A model generated the notes under the pieces. That model ran no database searches and was not told the origin of the DNA. It saw only the letters and a program-made list of their open reading frames with translations. This document shows positions 48,854-58,679 of a DNA stretch of 64,000 nt, piece by piece. Each line of letters begins with the position of its first letter. Position 1 is the stretch's first letter. The stretch is from Limnochorda sp. L945t. GTDB taxonomy: Bacteria > Bacillota > Limnochordia > Limnochordales > Geochordaceae. The DNA is taken from the NCBI RefSeq assembly GCF_035593305.1, contig NZ_CP141615.1, positions 868,001 to 932,000 on the forward strand, written 5' to 3'. A program made the position numbers and the translations under genes.

Positions 48854-49723
48854 ATGCGGCCCAGGGGCGAAGGGCGACCCCCCACGGAGCGGCGCGCTCG
48901 TGGGCTGTGGACGCTGGCGTGGGTCGCAGGGGCCGTGGTGCTCGTCTCCCTGGCCTACGTCACGGCGCAGGTGCGGCCCGAGCGCTCCGCTCCCGAGCGC
49001 TGGATGGCGGACGTGTTGGCCGTTCCCAAGGGGTGGGTGGCCCAGGTCGCCGAGGGGATGAGCCGGGCGATGGAGAACCTGGCCCGGCTCGCTTCCCTGC
49101 AGCGCGCGTACCGGGACCTGGAGGAGGAAAACCGGGCGCTTCGGCTGCAGCTTTCCCTGTTGAGCGGGGTCGAGGCCGAAAACCGCGAGTTGCGCCGCCA
49201 GCTGGGGCTGCCGGAGCTTGGCGGCATGCGGTTGCTGGCGGCGGACGTCATCGACCGCCAGCCCTCTCGCTGGTACGCCCAGATCGTCATCAACCGGGGC
49301 AGCGCCGACGGCGTGGCTCCCCAGATGGCGGCGGTGGCGGCGGGAGGGGTCATCGGGCAGGTACAGACCGTGACGGCCCGTACGGCGACCGTGACCCTGA
49401 TCTCCGATCCCCGGATGGCGCTGGGCGGCCTAGTGGTACGCACGGGTGACCTGGTCCTGGTCGAGGGCACGGGAAGCGGCAGCATGCTCTTGAAAGTACG
49501 CTCGCTGACCCCCGATGCCAGCTTCGAGAGTGGCGACCGGATCGTGGCCTCGGGGCTGGGTGGGGTCTACCCGAAAGGCGTGGCGGTCGCCGTGGTCAAG
49601 GAGGTGCGCCGGTCCCCCGACCGGATCGGGCTCGAGGGATGGGCGGTGGCCACCGCCAACCTCCACCGGATCCCGTACGCTTACGTGATCATGCCCGGGC
49701 CGGGGCGGGAGCAGGCCCCATGA
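48854..49723 (+). CDS. mreC: rod shape-determining protein MreC
   Basis: A 289-residue protein with one N-terminal membrane helix (about 18-37), a coiled coil (about 75-115, DLEEENRALRLQLSLLSG) and the exoplasmic beta-domain of MreC, including VIDRQPSRWYAQIVINRGSADGV. It links MreB to the PBP2-RodA synthase. ATG 15 bases after mreB; the stop overlaps mreD by four bases. Confidence 0.95.
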   Translation: MRPRGEGRPPTERRARGLWTLAWVAGAVVLVSLAYVTAQVRPERSAPERWMADVLAVPKGWVAQVAEGMSRAMENLARLASLQRAYRDLEEENRALRLQLSLLSGVEAENRELRRQLGLPELGGMRLLAADVIDRQPSRWYAQIVINRGSADGVAPQMAAVAAGGVIGQVQTVTARTATVTLISDPRMALGGLVVRTGDLVLVEGTGSGSMLLKVRSLTPDASFESGDRIVASGLGGVYPKGVAVAVVKEVRRSPDRIGLEGWAVATANLHRIPYAYVIMPGPGREQAP

Positions 49724-50283
49724 AGCTGCGAAGCGAGCGAGCGGCCCCCGTGCTGGCAGCCCCGAAGGATCGCTGGACGCTGGCGGCGGTGCTCTCCGGA
49801 GCGATGGTGCTCGATCTCGTGGTCTGGCCGGTGCTCGCCCCCTTCGGGCAGACGCCTGATACGCTGTTGTCGGTGACCGTGGCGATGGCCATGGTAGGGT
49901 GGGGAGGCCCGGCCGTGCTGGCCGCCCTGGCACTGGGGCTGCTCATCGACCTCTCGGGGGGCGTGCTCATCGGGCTGGGGGCGGCGAGCCGGGCGCTGGT
50001 GGTGGCGGGGGTGGCGTACGCAGCGCCGCGGGCAGGGGTCGACCGCCTGGGCGTGGCCGTGGCCATGGCCGACGCCGCGGCCGTGGCCGCATGGGGGGTG
50101 GCGCAGTTGGGAGCTGCGGCCTTCGGGGTGGACGTGTACGTCACGGCGGCGCAGGTGGTCCAGGTCCTCGTGCATGCGTTGCTCACGGGCGCCGTCTTCG
50201 CCGTCGCTTACGCCCTGCTCAACGGGGTGGCCTTACGGGCGCAAAGGCGCCTGCCTGGCCGCCGTCGCGTCACCTTGCCGTGA
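49720..50283 (+). CDS. mreD: rod shape-determining protein MreD
   Basis: A 187-residue integral membrane protein with about five helices. Sequence is weakly conserved, as usual for MreD, but LALGLLIDLSGGVLIGLGA resembles the family core (GLxxDxxxGxxLGxxA), and position after mreC is decisive. ATG overlaps the mreC stop (ATGA). Confidence 0.88.
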   Translation: MKLRSERAAPVLAAPKDRWTLAAVLSGAMVLDLVVWPVLAPFGQTPDTLLSVTVAMAMVGWGGPAVLAALALGLLIDLSGGVLIGLGAASRALVVAGVAYAAPRAGVDRLGVAVAMADAAAVAAWGVAQLGAAAFGVDVYVTAAQVVQVLVHALLTGAVFAVAYALLNGVALRAQRRLPGRRRVTLP

Positions 50284-50298
50284 AGGAGGCCCGGATGG

Positions 50299-52263
50299 GT
50301 GAGGCTCTTGCCCGGAGCGCCTCCTCGTATGCCCGCACATGAGGCGAGCACCGCCGCCCCCGGGCGCCTCGATCGCCTGGCGACGGTGGCGCTGGTCCTC
50401 TTCGGGATCCTGTGGGCGCGCCTGTGGTACCTTCAATTGATGCAGGGCGGGCACTTCGCTGCCCTGGCCGAGCGCAATCGCCTGCGAGTGGTGCCGGTGA
50501 CGGCTCCTCGGGGCCTCCTCTACGACCGTAACGGGCAGGTGCTGGTCCGTAACCGGACCTCCTACACGGCCTCCATCATCCCCGAGGAGATGGCAGACAG
50601 CACCGGGGACCAGGGCGAACCGCCCCTCGCCTCCACCCTGGCCGAGTTGCTGCGGGTGCCGAGGCAGACCATCGAGGAGGCGTGGAGAGCCCAGGCCCGC
50701 CGGTACAGCTTCGAGCCGGTGCGCATCGCGCGAGACCTGTCGGTGGAGCAGCTGATCGCCCTCGAGGAGCACCGGGCCGTCCTGCCCGGCGTCATGGTGG
50801 AGCAGGAGCCGGTGCGGGACTACCTGCGGCATTCTACCGCCGCGCACGTGGTGGGGCAGGTCGCCCCCATCACGCTGGAGGAACTGACGCAGCTCGCAGA
50901 TGCCGGGTACCGGGGCACGGACCTCATCGGCCGGACCGGGCTGGAGCGGGTCTACGAGTCGTACTTGCGGGGCCAGGACGGGTACCGGCAGATCGAGGTG
51001 GACGCCCGGGGACGCTTCCGGCGGCTGGTCGAGGAGAAGCCCCCGGTGCCGGGCATGGACCTCCACCTGACGCTCGACCTCGAGCTCCAGAAGGCGACGG
51101 AGACGGCACTGGTCGAGGGCATCCAGGCGGCCGAGGCGCGCCGGCTGCGGGATCCCCGGCTGCGCAGCGGCCGTCCCGTCGAGGCCGGAGCGGCCGTCGC
51201 GCTCGACCCCAGGACCGGCGGGATCCTGGCGCTGGCGAGCTTCCCGGCGTTCGATCCGGCCGCCCTGTTGCCGTGGGCGCCGGATCGGGAGCTCTACCTG
51301 GAGTTCCTCAACCGGGATCCCAATCATCCCTTCTTCAACCGCGTCACCATGGGCACGTACGCGCCGGGCAGCATCTTCAAGGTGGTCACGGCGACGGCTG
51401 CACTGGAAGACCAGCGGTTTGGGCCCGACGAACGCTTCTACGTGGACGGGCACGGCCCGTACGGCAAGACGGACTGGATGTTGCGGGCGGTCCCGAGGAT
51501 CGCCCCGCCGGGATGGGTCGACCTGGTCGGCGGGTTCGAGTGGTCGAGCAACGACTTCTTCTGGGAGCTGGGAAGGCGGGTCGGCATCGAGCGGCTCGCT
51601 TACTGGGCCCGGCGTTTCGGCCTGGGAACGGCGACCGGTGTCGACCTCTACCCCCCTGACCAACCGGGTCTGGTGCCCGACGCAGAGTGGAAGCGCGAGT
51701 ACTTCCGTTCTGGGCCCGCCTGGCAGCGCTCGTGGTACGAGGCGGAGACGCTGGACATGGCCATCGGGCAGGGTTTCTTGCAGGTGACGCCCTTGCAGAT
51801 GGCGGTCGTGTACATGGCGGTGGCCAACGGGGGAACGGCCTACCGGCCTCACCTGGTGGCGTCGGTGACCCGCCCGGACGGCACGCCCGTCGTGCAGGTG
51901 CAGCCGTCGGTCCTCTTACGCGTGCCGGCCTCGCCACAGACCTGGGCGCTCATTCGAAAGGGTTTGTGGAGCGTGGTCAACGGGCCTCACGGGACGGCAC
52001 GCGGGCGCTTCGCGGACATCCCCGTGCAGGTGATGGGAAAGACGGGGACCGCCCAGCTGTCGGCAGCGGGCTCCGAGACCAACGCCTGGTTCGCCGCCGT
52101 CGCGCCGGCGGATGCCCCGGAGATCGTGGTCGTGGTGCTGGTCGAGAACGGAGGCGGGGGCGCGGGCGTGGCCGCCCCCATTGCCCACGACATCCTCAAG
52201 GCCTACTTCGACCGGCGCGCCACGGCGGCCGGGCCATCCGGAGCCGCCCACCCCGGGACATGA
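50299..52263 (+). CDS. mrdA: penicillin-binding protein 2, elongation transpeptidase
   Basis: A 654-residue class B PBP. One N-terminal membrane helix (about 28-50), a pedestal domain starting with RGLLYDRNG, and a transpeptidase domain with SIFK (Ser358 nucleophile, Lys361), SSN (416-418) and KTGT (from 581). With RodA it makes peptidoglycan for elongation. GTG 50299 has AAGGAGG nine bases upstream; the ATG at 50329 is less well served. Confidence 0.94.
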   Translation: MRLLPGAPPRMPAHEASTAAPGRLDRLATVALVLFGILWARLWYLQLMQGGHFAALAERNRLRVVPVTAPRGLLYDRNGQVLVRNRTSYTASIIPEEMADSTGDQGEPPLASTLAELLRVPRQTIEEAWRAQARRYSFEPVRIARDLSVEQLIALEEHRAVLPGVMVEQEPVRDYLRHSTAAHVVGQVAPITLEELTQLADAGYRGTDLIGRTGLERVYESYLRGQDGYRQIEVDARGRFRRLVEEKPPVPGMDLHLTLDLELQKATETALVEGIQAAEARRLRDPRLRSGRPVEAGAAVALDPRTGGILALASFPAFDPAALLPWAPDRELYLEFLNRDPNHPFFNRVTMGTYAPGSIFKVVTATAALEDQRFGPDERFYVDGHGPYGKTDWMLRAVPRIAPPGWVDLVGGFEWSSNDFFWELGRRVGIERLAYWARRFGLGTATGVDLYPPDQPGLVPDAEWKREYFRSGPAWQRSWYEAETLDMAIGQGFLQVTPLQMAVVYMAVANGGTAYRPHLVASVTRPDGTPVVQVQPSVLLRVPASPQTWALIRKGLWSVVNGPHGTARGRFADIPVQVMGKTGTAQLSAAGSETNAWFAAVAPADAPEIVVVVLVENGGGGAGVAAPIAHDILKAYFDRRATAAGPSGAAHPGT

Positions 52264-52336
52264 GGGGCAGGAAAGCGCGAGGCTTCCCAGAACATCGCCA
52301 TGCCGGAAGGGATGCCGGGGAGGCAAGGGGAGAACG

Positions 52337-53143
52337 ATGGCGTCGCTCGCTTACGGTCCCCGCCACGACGTCGTGGTGCTGAAGGGTTCCCGGCGAGGGC
52401 TTCGGGTGGTTCTCGACGAGGAGGCCCCCCTCGACGAACTGGTGGAGGCCCTGGAACGGAAGTTGCAGGGCGCCGGCCGGTTTTTCGAGGGGGCGTCGGT
52501 CTGGATCGAGGCGGGCCAGCGCCGCGGCACGTGGGCCGATTGGTGCCGGGTCGTGGGCGTGCTGACCCGCCGGGGGCTGCAGGTGCGGGAGTGGCAGCTG
52601 GTGGAGCCGCCGGAGCCACCGGGCGAGGCGGGGCCCGGCGCCGTGCCGGCCGACGGGCGGGCCGCGGCGCCGGCGGTGAGAGCCGTCGTGGGCTCGGCGG
52701 AGCTGGCGCACGAGGTGGCCCTGGCCGGCCTGCGCCCGACCGAGAGCCGCCGGCCCGCTGCGAGCAGCGTCGCCGCCAGCCGTACCCTGCTCGTCCGGCG
52801 CACGTTGCGCTCGGGGCAGCGGATCGCCTACGACGGGCACCTCGTCGTAGTGGGTGACGTCAATCCCGGGGCCGAGGTGATCGCCAGCGGGGACATCGTC
52901 GTGATGGGCACCCTCCGGGGCGTGGCGCACGCCGGGGCCCGGGGCGACGAAGGGGCGGTCGTGCTGGCGCTGAGGCTCGCCCCGCTGCAGCTGCGCATCG
53001 CACACCGGGTGGCGCGCTCGCCCGAGGAGGGGGCCGTCGACCGCGGCCCGGAGGTGGCCTGGATCCGCGAGGGCGTGGTGGAGGTACAACCGTATCCGGC
53101 CGCACTGGAGGAGGGCACGTGGGAATGGCAGGGCGCGTCATAG
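52337..53143 (+). CDS. minC: septum site-determining protein MinC
   Basis: A 268-residue inhibitor of FtsZ assembly. The N-terminal alpha/beta domain (about 8-80) starts with VVVLKGSRRGLRVVLDEE. The C-terminal beta-helix that binds MinD is clear: TLRSGQRIAYDGHLVVVGDVNPGAEV, then GDIVVMGTLRGVAHAG. A Pro/Ala-rich linker of about 70 residues joins them, longer than usual. The last 25 bases overlap minD. Confidence 0.93.
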   Translation: MASLAYGPRHDVVVLKGSRRGLRVVLDEEAPLDELVEALERKLQGAGRFFEGASVWIEAGQRRGTWADWCRVVGVLTRRGLQVREWQLVEPPEPPGEAGPGAVPADGRAAAPAVRAVVGSAELAHEVALAGLRPTESRRPAASSVAASRTLLVRRTLRSGQRIAYDGHLVVVGDVNPGAEVIASGDIVVMGTLRGVAHAGARGDEGAVVLALRLAPLQLRIAHRVARSPEEGAVDRGPEVAWIREGVVEVQPYPAALEEGTWEWQGAS

Positions 53144-53931
53144 TCATCACCAGCGGCAAGGGGGGCGTGGGCAAGACGACTACCACGGCCAACCTGGGGG
53201 TAGCCCTGGCGCAGAACGGGCGGCGGGTCGTGGTGGTCGACGCGGACATCGGCCTGCGCAACCTGGACGTGGTGCTGGGCCTCGAAAACCGGATCGTCTA
53301 CGACCTGGTCGACGTCGTGGAGGGCAACTGCAAGCTGAAGGCTGCCCTGATCCGGGACAAGCGGACCGAAAACCTGACGCTGTTGCCTGCGGCCCAGACC
53401 CGGGGCAAGGACGCGGTCACCCCCGCCCAGATGCGGGATCTCATGGCGCAGCTGCAGGAGGAGTTCGAATACGTCCTGGTCGACTCGCCGGCGGGCATCG
53501 ACCACGGGTTCCACACGGCGGTGGCGGGTGCGACGGAGGCGATCATCGTCACCACCCCGGAAGTCGCCGCCGTCCGGGACGCCGACCGGGTCATCGGCCT
53601 TCTGGAGAGCAAGGAGCTGTACGAGCCGAAGCTGGTCATCAACCGCATCCGGCCGCGGATGGTGCGGCGGGGGGACATGATGGAGGTCGGGGACGTGCTG
53701 GAGATCCTGGCCATTCCCCTCATCGGCATCGTTCCCGACGACGAGGAGATCATCGTCACCACCAACCGGGGTGAACCTGCGGTCCTGGACGGGCACTCGC
53801 GGGCGGGCCAGGCATTCCGCAACATCGCCCGGCGGCTCGAGGGGCAGGAGGTGCCATTTCTCGAGCTGGAGGACGGCAGCCTGATGGCTCGACTGTTGAA
53901 GCTGGTCAGGGGCACGAAGGCGGCGTCGTGA
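53119..53931 (+). CDS. minD: septum site-determining ATPase MinD
   Basis: A 270-residue ParA/MinD-type ATPase. The deviant Walker A KGGVGKTT spans 14-21, with DADIGLRNLDVVLG, switch II DSPAGID, and a C-terminal amphipathic helix (LMARLLKLVRG) for membrane binding. It recruits MinC and is released by MinE. GTG 53119 or ATG 53125 could start it; both follow GGAGGAGG. Confidence 0.97.
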   Translation: MGMAGRVIVITSGKGGVGKTTTTANLGVALAQNGRRVVVVDADIGLRNLDVVLGLENRIVYDLVDVVEGNCKLKAALIRDKRTENLTLLPAAQTRGKDAVTPAQMRDLMAQLQEEFEYVLVDSPAGIDHGFHTAVAGATEAIIVTTPEVAAVRDADRVIGLLESKELYEPKLVINRIRPRMVRRGDMMEVGDVLEILAIPLIGIVPDDEEIIVTTNRGEPAVLDGHSRAGQAFRNIARRLEGQEVPFLELEDGSLMARLLKLVRGTKAAS

Positions 53932-53947
53932 AGGATCGGGGGCCTGG

Positions 53948-54241
53948 GTGCAGATGGACTGGTGGGCAAGACTGACGGGCCAGCGAAGCTCCAACAGCGC
54001 GCAGCTGGCCAGCGAGCGCCTGCAGCTGGTACTCAAATACGACCGGGCGAAGCTGCCCCCGGGGCTGATCGATACGCTCAAGGACGAGCTGCTGGAGGTC
54101 ATCTCCCGCTACGTCGAGGTCGCCGAAGACGGCATCCAGGTCTCGCTCAGCAGCCCGTCGAGGGGGACCCAGGCCCAGGTCGAGCTGGTTGCCAACGTGC
54201 CTATCCGGGGCCCGCGGCGCACGGTCGGCGCGAGGCGATAG
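53948..54241 (+). CDS. minE: cell division topological specificity factor MinE
   Basis: A 97-residue protein. The anti-MinCD part (about 15-35, SAQLASERLQLVLKYDRA) and the topological domain (about 36-90, LKDELLEVISRYVEV) are evident, as is a short N-terminal amphipathic start. GTG 53948 or ATG 53954. Its presence means a MinE-driven Min oscillator rather than the DivIVA-only scheme of Bacillus. It ends four bases before rodA. Confidence 0.93.
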   Translation: MQMDWWARLTGQRSSNSAQLASERLQLVLKYDRAKLPPGLIDTLKDELLEVISRYVEVAEDGIQVSLSSPSRGTQAQVELVANVPIRGPRRTVGARR

Positions 54242-54244
54242 GCC

Positions 54245-55378
54245 GTGTCCCGGCCGGGGAGGGCCGCGCGGCGCTTCTTCGCCCAACTCGACGGGGCTTT
54301 GATCGCCTCCGCGCTGGCGCTGGCCGTCATCGGCGCGGTCATGGTCTACTCTGCGACCCGGTCCTGGGTGGTCGGCGACCCCGGCTATTACCTGCGGCGC
54401 CAGGCGATCAACCTGCTGGCCGGCCTGATAGGGCTCGTCGCGGCGGTCGCCGTGGATTACCGGCGCCTGCTCCGGGCGAGCGGGGTGCTCTACGGCCTGG
54501 GTGCCGCGCTCTTAGTGGCGGTGCTGGTAGCGGGGCGGAGGGTCGCAGGCACGCAGGGATGGCTCCCCCTGGGCCCCTTTGCCGTACAGCCGTCCGAGCT
54601 GGCCAAAGTCGCCCTGGTGCTGGTGCTGGCCGAGTACCTGGGCCAGCGCAAGCCCCCTGAGTCGTGGCGGGACCTGGTGGTCCCGATCGGGCTCACCGCC
54701 GGCATGGCGGGTCTCGTGCTGGCACAGCCGGACCTGGGGACGGCCGTGGTTTTTGGAGTGATTTTACTGGGGATGCTATATGCGGCACAGACTCCGGCCC
54801 GTTACCTGGGATGGATGGCCGGAGCCGCCGTCCTGGCGGCCACCGCCGCGGTGCTGGTGACCTATTTGGGCTGGTTCGAAGTCTTGAAGCCTCACCAGAT
54901 CCAGCGGCTGACGGTCTTCGTGGATCCGGGGGCTTACCGGCAGGGGGCCGGTTGGAACGTGTCGCAGTCCGTGATCGCCATAGGGTCCGGCAAGCTGTTC
55001 GGCCGGGGTCTGTTTTCGGGCCCGCAGACGCAGCTGGCCTTCGTCCCGGCCCGGCACACGGACTTCATTTTCTCGGTGATCGGGGAGGAGCTGGGCTTCT
55101 TCGGAGCGGCAGCGGTGCTGGGGCTCTTCTTCGTCCTCATTCGCCGCGGCCTCGCCATTGCCGCGCAGGCGAGGGACAGAGGCGGGGCGCTCCTGGCGGC
55201 CGGGGTCGTGGTCATGGTCGGGTTCCACGTGGTCTTCAACGTGGGGATGACGCTGGGGATGGTGCCCGTGATGGGCATTCCCCTGCCGCTGTTGAGCTAC
55301 GGAGGCAGTCACGGGCTTGCCACGCTCACCGCGCTGGGCATGGTCGCCGGAGTGGGCGCGCGCCGGGTGCCCTGGTAG
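54245..55378 (+). CDS. rodA: SEDS peptidoglycan polymerase RodA
   Basis: A 377-residue protein with ten membrane helices. Family motifs include PFAVQPSELAKVALVLVLAEY, the QPDLGTAVVF segment with the catalytic-type aspartate region, PARHTDFIFSVIGEELGF, and PLPLLSYGGSHGLATL near the end. It polymerises lipid II with PBP2. RodA is favoured over FtsW or SpoVE by the mre-min context. GTG start. Confidence 0.94.
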   Translation: MSRPGRAARRFFAQLDGALIASALALAVIGAVMVYSATRSWVVGDPGYYLRRQAINLLAGLIGLVAAVAVDYRRLLRASGVLYGLGAALLVAVLVAGRRVAGTQGWLPLGPFAVQPSELAKVALVLVLAEYLGQRKPPESWRDLVVPIGLTAGMAGLVLAQPDLGTAVVFGVILLGMLYAAQTPARYLGWMAGAAVLAATAAVLVTYLGWFEVLKPHQIQRLTVFVDPGAYRQGAGWNVSQSVIAIGSGKLFGRGLFSGPQTQLAFVPARHTDFIFSVIGEELGFFGAAAVLGLFFVLIRRGLAIAAQARDRGGALLAAGVVVMVGFHVVFNVGMTLGMVPVMGIPLPLLSYGGSHGLATLTALGMVAGVGARRVPW

Positions 55379-55473
55379 GGCAGCGGTGGGTTCTCGTCTC
55401 ATAGACTGGAGGGAGCCGAGCCTGCTCGCGCGAGGGACCGGCCGGCCGGCGTGGAAGGCTGGCAGACAGCCCT

Positions 55474-56400
55474 GTGATACTCTTTTCGCTGAGTGGCACC
55501 CGGGTACGCGTGCATCCTGCCTTCCTCCTGCTTGCCCTCCTGCTGGTGCTGGCGGGGGCGGGGGTGCGGGCGGCCATGCTGTTCGGAGCCGTCCTGGCCC
55601 ACGAGATGGCCCACGTGGTCTGGGCCCGGCGCCGTGGCGTGCGGGCCCACGAAGTCCAGCTGCACCCTTTCGGCGGGGTCGCGCGGCTCGACGAGGCGGC
55701 CCTGGTAGAGCCCGCGGACGAGATCCCGATCATCTTCGCGGGGCCCGCGGCGAGCCTGATGGCGGGGCTCGCCCTCGTGGCCGCTGGGCGGGCTCTTGGG
55801 GCAGCCCATGACAGCGTACCATCCGATGGAGGCCCTGCCGGCTTCGCCGTCGCCATGTTGACCCAGTGGGGGTGGGACCACCTCGGCCTGGGCGCCTTCA
55901 ACCTGCTGCCCGCCTTTCCCCTGGATGGCGGCCGGTTGCTACGGGCGTTGCTCGCCCGGCGGATGGGGTTCCGGCCCGCGACCCGCCAGGTGAGCCTGGC
56001 GGGCGAGATCGCAGGGGCCGTCATGGCGATCGTGGCCGCCTGGCAGTTCGCGGTGCGGGGCGAAGGCCTGTGGAGCGCGGTCATGGGTTTGTTCTTGCTG
56101 CACGCCGCGCGGGGGGAGCGGCAGCGAGCTTCTGGGAGCTGGGCGTACTACCTGGCCCGCCAGGCAGGGTCGCGCCGGGCGGTGAGCGGGGTGATGGAGG
56201 GGCGCATCCTGGTGGCGCCTGGGGCGGCTACGGTGATGCAGGTGGCGGACCGGCTGGTGCCGGACCGGTACCACCTGGTGGTGGTGGCCGACCCCAGCGG
56301 CCGGCTCGTGGGACTCACCGACGAGGGGGAGGTGCTGCGGGTGCTGGTGGGGCGAGGTGCCAGCACCCCGGTGGCGAGCCTGCCCGCCCGAAGGCTATAA
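55474..56400 (+). CDS. M50 site-2 protease, SpoIVFB-like, with CBS-like tail
   Basis: A 308-residue intramembrane zinc metalloprotease. HEMAH (43-47) gives two ligands and the catalytic Glu, and NLLPAFPLDGGRL with Asp151 gives the third ligand. Four to six membrane helices are visible. The C-terminal 80 residues (VMEGRILVAPGAATVMQVAD onward) resemble half a CBS pair. In Bacillus, SpoIVFB cleaves pro-sigma-K in the mother cell. Position between rodA and rng is shared with other spore formers. GTG start. Confidence 0.9.
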   Translation: MILFSLSGTRVRVHPAFLLLALLLVLAGAGVRAAMLFGAVLAHEMAHVVWARRRGVRAHEVQLHPFGGVARLDEAALVEPADEIPIIFAGPAASLMAGLALVAAGRALGAAHDSVPSDGGPAGFAVAMLTQWGWDHLGLGAFNLLPAFPLDGGRLLRALLARRMGFRPATRQVSLAGEIAGAVMAIVAAWQFAVRGEGLWSAVMGLFLLHAARGERQRASGSWAYYLARQAGSRRAVSGVMEGRILVAPGAATVMQVADRLVPDRYHLVVVADPSGRLVGLTDEGEVLRVLVGRGASTPVASLPARRL

Positions 56401-56505
56401 AGAAAGGGAAGCGACACCGAACGGGTCGGGACCGGCATGGCAGCTTCGGGGCCATCCGAACGCTTTGGGGGTTGAGGTATGAAGGTTAGGAGTTGAACGG
56501 GGGAG

Positions 56506-58251
56506 ATGGTACGGGAGATCGTCATCAACGTGGGGCACGGGGAGACGAGGGCAGCGCTGCTCGAGGATCGCCGGCTGATGGAGCTGTTCACGGAGAGGGA
56601 GGCTCACGAGCGGGTCGCAGGTAACATCTACAAGGGCCGCGTCGAGAACGTCTTGCCGGGGATGCAGGCCGCCTTCGTCAACATCGGTCTCGAGCGCAAC
56701 GCTTTTCTCTATTTGGGGGACGCCGTTCCGTATCTCGACGGCCGTAACCATGACCACGGGGGAGAGGGGGCGGAGGACGAGGGGGTCGAGGCGATCCCGC
56801 GCCGGGCCTCTCGCCAGCCCAGTCGCTTGCGAGAAGGCCAGGACGTCGTCGTCCAGGTCGTGAAGGAACCCATCGGCACCAAGGGCGCCCGGGTCGTGAC
56901 CAGCCTCAGCCTGCCGGGCCGCTATCTGGTGCTGATGCCGTTCAACGAGTACGTCGGGATCTCCCGGCGTATCGCCGACGAACAGGAGCGAGACCGCCTG
57001 AAGGCCATCGCCCGCAAGATGCGCCCCCGCGGGATGGGCCTCATCGTCAGGACGGTGGCGGAAGGGCACGATGAGGCCGAGCTCCAGCAGGATCTGCGCT
57101 TTCTGTTGCGGGTGTGGGATCGGGTCCACCAGCGGGCGAGGAGGGCTCCCGTCCCGTCGATCCTCTACCGGGACCACGACCTCGTGTACCGGCTCGTCCG
57201 CGACGTGTTCACCGAGGAGCTTTCGCGCATCGTGATCGACTCTCGCCAGGAGTACCAGAAGATCGTCGACCTGGCGGAGTCGGTGGGGCTTTCGATACGG
57301 GATCGGCTGCAGCTCTACCAAGGGGAGCGGCCCATTTTCGACGAGTTCGGCATCGAGCCCCAGATCGAGCGGGCCCTGGACCGGCGGGTATGGCTCGAGT
57401 GCGGGGGTTACCTGGTGATCGACCACACCGAGGCGTTCACGGCCATCGACGTCAACACCGGCCGCTACACGGGCACGACCAACCTCGCCGACACGGTCTT
57501 GCACACCAACCTCGAGGCAGCCGTCGAGATCGCCCGGCAGCTGCGGCTGCGGGATCTCGGGGGCATCATCCTCATCGACTTCATCGACATGGACCGCAAG
57601 GAAGACCAGGAACAGGTCCTCTCCCGGCTCACCGAGGAGCTCAAGAAGGACCGCACCCGCACCCACGTCCTGGGATTCACCCGGCTGGGGCTCGTGGAAC
57701 TGACGCGCAAGAAGGTGCGGGAGGACCTCTACGCCGTGCTGCAGCGCCCCTGCCCCTATTGCCAGGGTACGGGGCGGGTCCTTTCCGAGGTGACCATGGC
57801 TCAAAAGGTGGAACGCCAGATCGCGGACCTGGCCCGCTCGTCGCAGGCCGACGCCATGCTCCTGGCCGTGCATCCCTCGGTGGCCGCGCAGGTCATCGGG
57901 GCCGGCGGCGCCAACTTGCGACGGCTGGAGGGGGAGACGGGACGGGTCATCTTCGTGCGGGGCAGCGAGGACGTGCACATGGAAGAGATCCGCGTGCTCT
58001 CCCTGGGGAGCCGGGAAGAGGTCGAGGCGCAGGCCATGCCGGTCAAGGAAGGGCAGCTGGTGGACCTGGAGGTCGAGGAGCCCCACGTCAACAACCCCAA
58101 GGACGGTATCGCGCGCCTGGAGGGGTACGTGGTCGATATCGAGGGTGGAGGCCGCCACGTCGGCCGGCGCCTCAAGGTGGAAATCACCAAAGTCTTTCGG
58201 ACCTATGCCAAGGGCCGGGTCGTCTCGCAGGTAGAGGATCGGGTGCGTTGA
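56506..58251 (+). CDS. rng: ribonuclease E/G family endoribonuclease
   Basis: A 581-residue RNase G-type enzyme. The S1 domain (about 35-125) includes GNIYKGRVENVLPGMQAAFV; the catalytic core has Asp315 in AIDVNTG and Asp358 in LIDFIDM for Mg2+; the Zn-link is CPYC (416-419). A C-terminal KH-like part and a TRAM-like tail (about 510-575) extend the enzyme beyond E. coli RNase G (489). It takes part in rRNA and mRNA processing. ATG start. Confidence 0.95.
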   Translation: MVREIVINVGHGETRAALLEDRRLMELFTEREAHERVAGNIYKGRVENVLPGMQAAFVNIGLERNAFLYLGDAVPYLDGRNHDHGGEGAEDEGVEAIPRRASRQPSRLREGQDVVVQVVKEPIGTKGARVVTSLSLPGRYLVLMPFNEYVGISRRIADEQERDRLKAIARKMRPRGMGLIVRTVAEGHDEAELQQDLRFLLRVWDRVHQRARRAPVPSILYRDHDLVYRLVRDVFTEELSRIVIDSRQEYQKIVDLAESVGLSIRDRLQLYQGERPIFDEFGIEPQIERALDRRVWLECGGYLVIDHTEAFTAIDVNTGRYTGTTNLADTVLHTNLEAAVEIARQLRLRDLGGIILIDFIDMDRKEDQEQVLSRLTEELKKDRTRTHVLGFTRLGLVELTRKKVREDLYAVLQRPCPYCQGTGRVLSEVTMAQKVERQIADLARSSQADAMLLAVHPSVAAQVIGAGGANLRRLEGETGRVIFVRGSEDVHMEEIRVLSLGSREEVEAQAMPVKEGQLVDLEVEEPHVNNPKDGIARLEGYVVDIEGGGRHVGRRLKVEITKVFRTYAKGRVVSQVEDRVR

Positions 58252-58255
58252 GGCT

Positions 58256-58284
58256 TTGACGGCCCATGCGACGGATGTTACAAT
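58256..58284 (+). promoter_or_regulatory. promoter of the rplU-prp-rpmA-obg operon
   Basis: TTGACG (-35, 58256-58261), a 17-base spacer and TACAAT (-10, 58279-58284) are close to consensus. Start near 58291 leaves about 43 bases before rplU. This separates the ribosomal genes from the upstream rng transcript. Confidence 0.75.
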
Positions 58285-58333
58285 CGCACAGTGCATGGTA
58301 CGAAGGTGCGAGCGGTCGAAGGGTGAGGACAAC

Positions 58334-58660
58334 GTGGCAGACTACGCCGTCGTCGAACTGGGAGGGCGACAGTACCGGGTGAGTCCCGGCGACCTCATCA
58401 CGGTGGAGCGGATCGCAGCCAACGTCGGCGACGAGGTCCCGGTGGAGCGGGTGCTGATGGTGCGGCAGGGCGAGCGCACCATCGTGGGGCGCCCGACGGT
58501 AGAAGGCGCTCGGGCCACGGCCCGGGTGGTGGAGCATGGCCGGGGGCGCAAGGTGCTGGTGTTCAAGTACAAGCCGAAGGTCAACTACCGGCGCCGCCGG
58601 GGGCACCGGCAGCCGTTCACGCGGCTGGAGATCCGGAGCATCGAGGGGCCCGCGACGTGA
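58334..58660 (+). CDS. rplU: 50S ribosomal protein L21
   Basis: A 108-residue ribosomal protein that binds 23S rRNA. It begins [19 protein letters not shown] and carries the [19 protein letters not shown] signature. GTG start with GAGGA four bases before; the frame is open further upstream, but that part lies over the promoter. prp follows after 19 bases. Confidence 0.97.
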   Translation: MADYAVVELGGRQYRVSPGDLITVERIAANVGDEVPVERVLMVRQGERTIVGRPTVEGARATARVVEHGRGRKVLVFKYKPKVNYRRRRGHRQPFTRLEIRSIEGPAT

Positions 58661-58679
58661 GGCCGGCCGGCGACCGCCC

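Noticed and set aside
58285..58310. CGCAC/GTGCG hairpin as an L21 leader element
   Set aside because: Its 5' arm lies before the predicted transcript start at about 58291, so the stem would not be transcribed in full.
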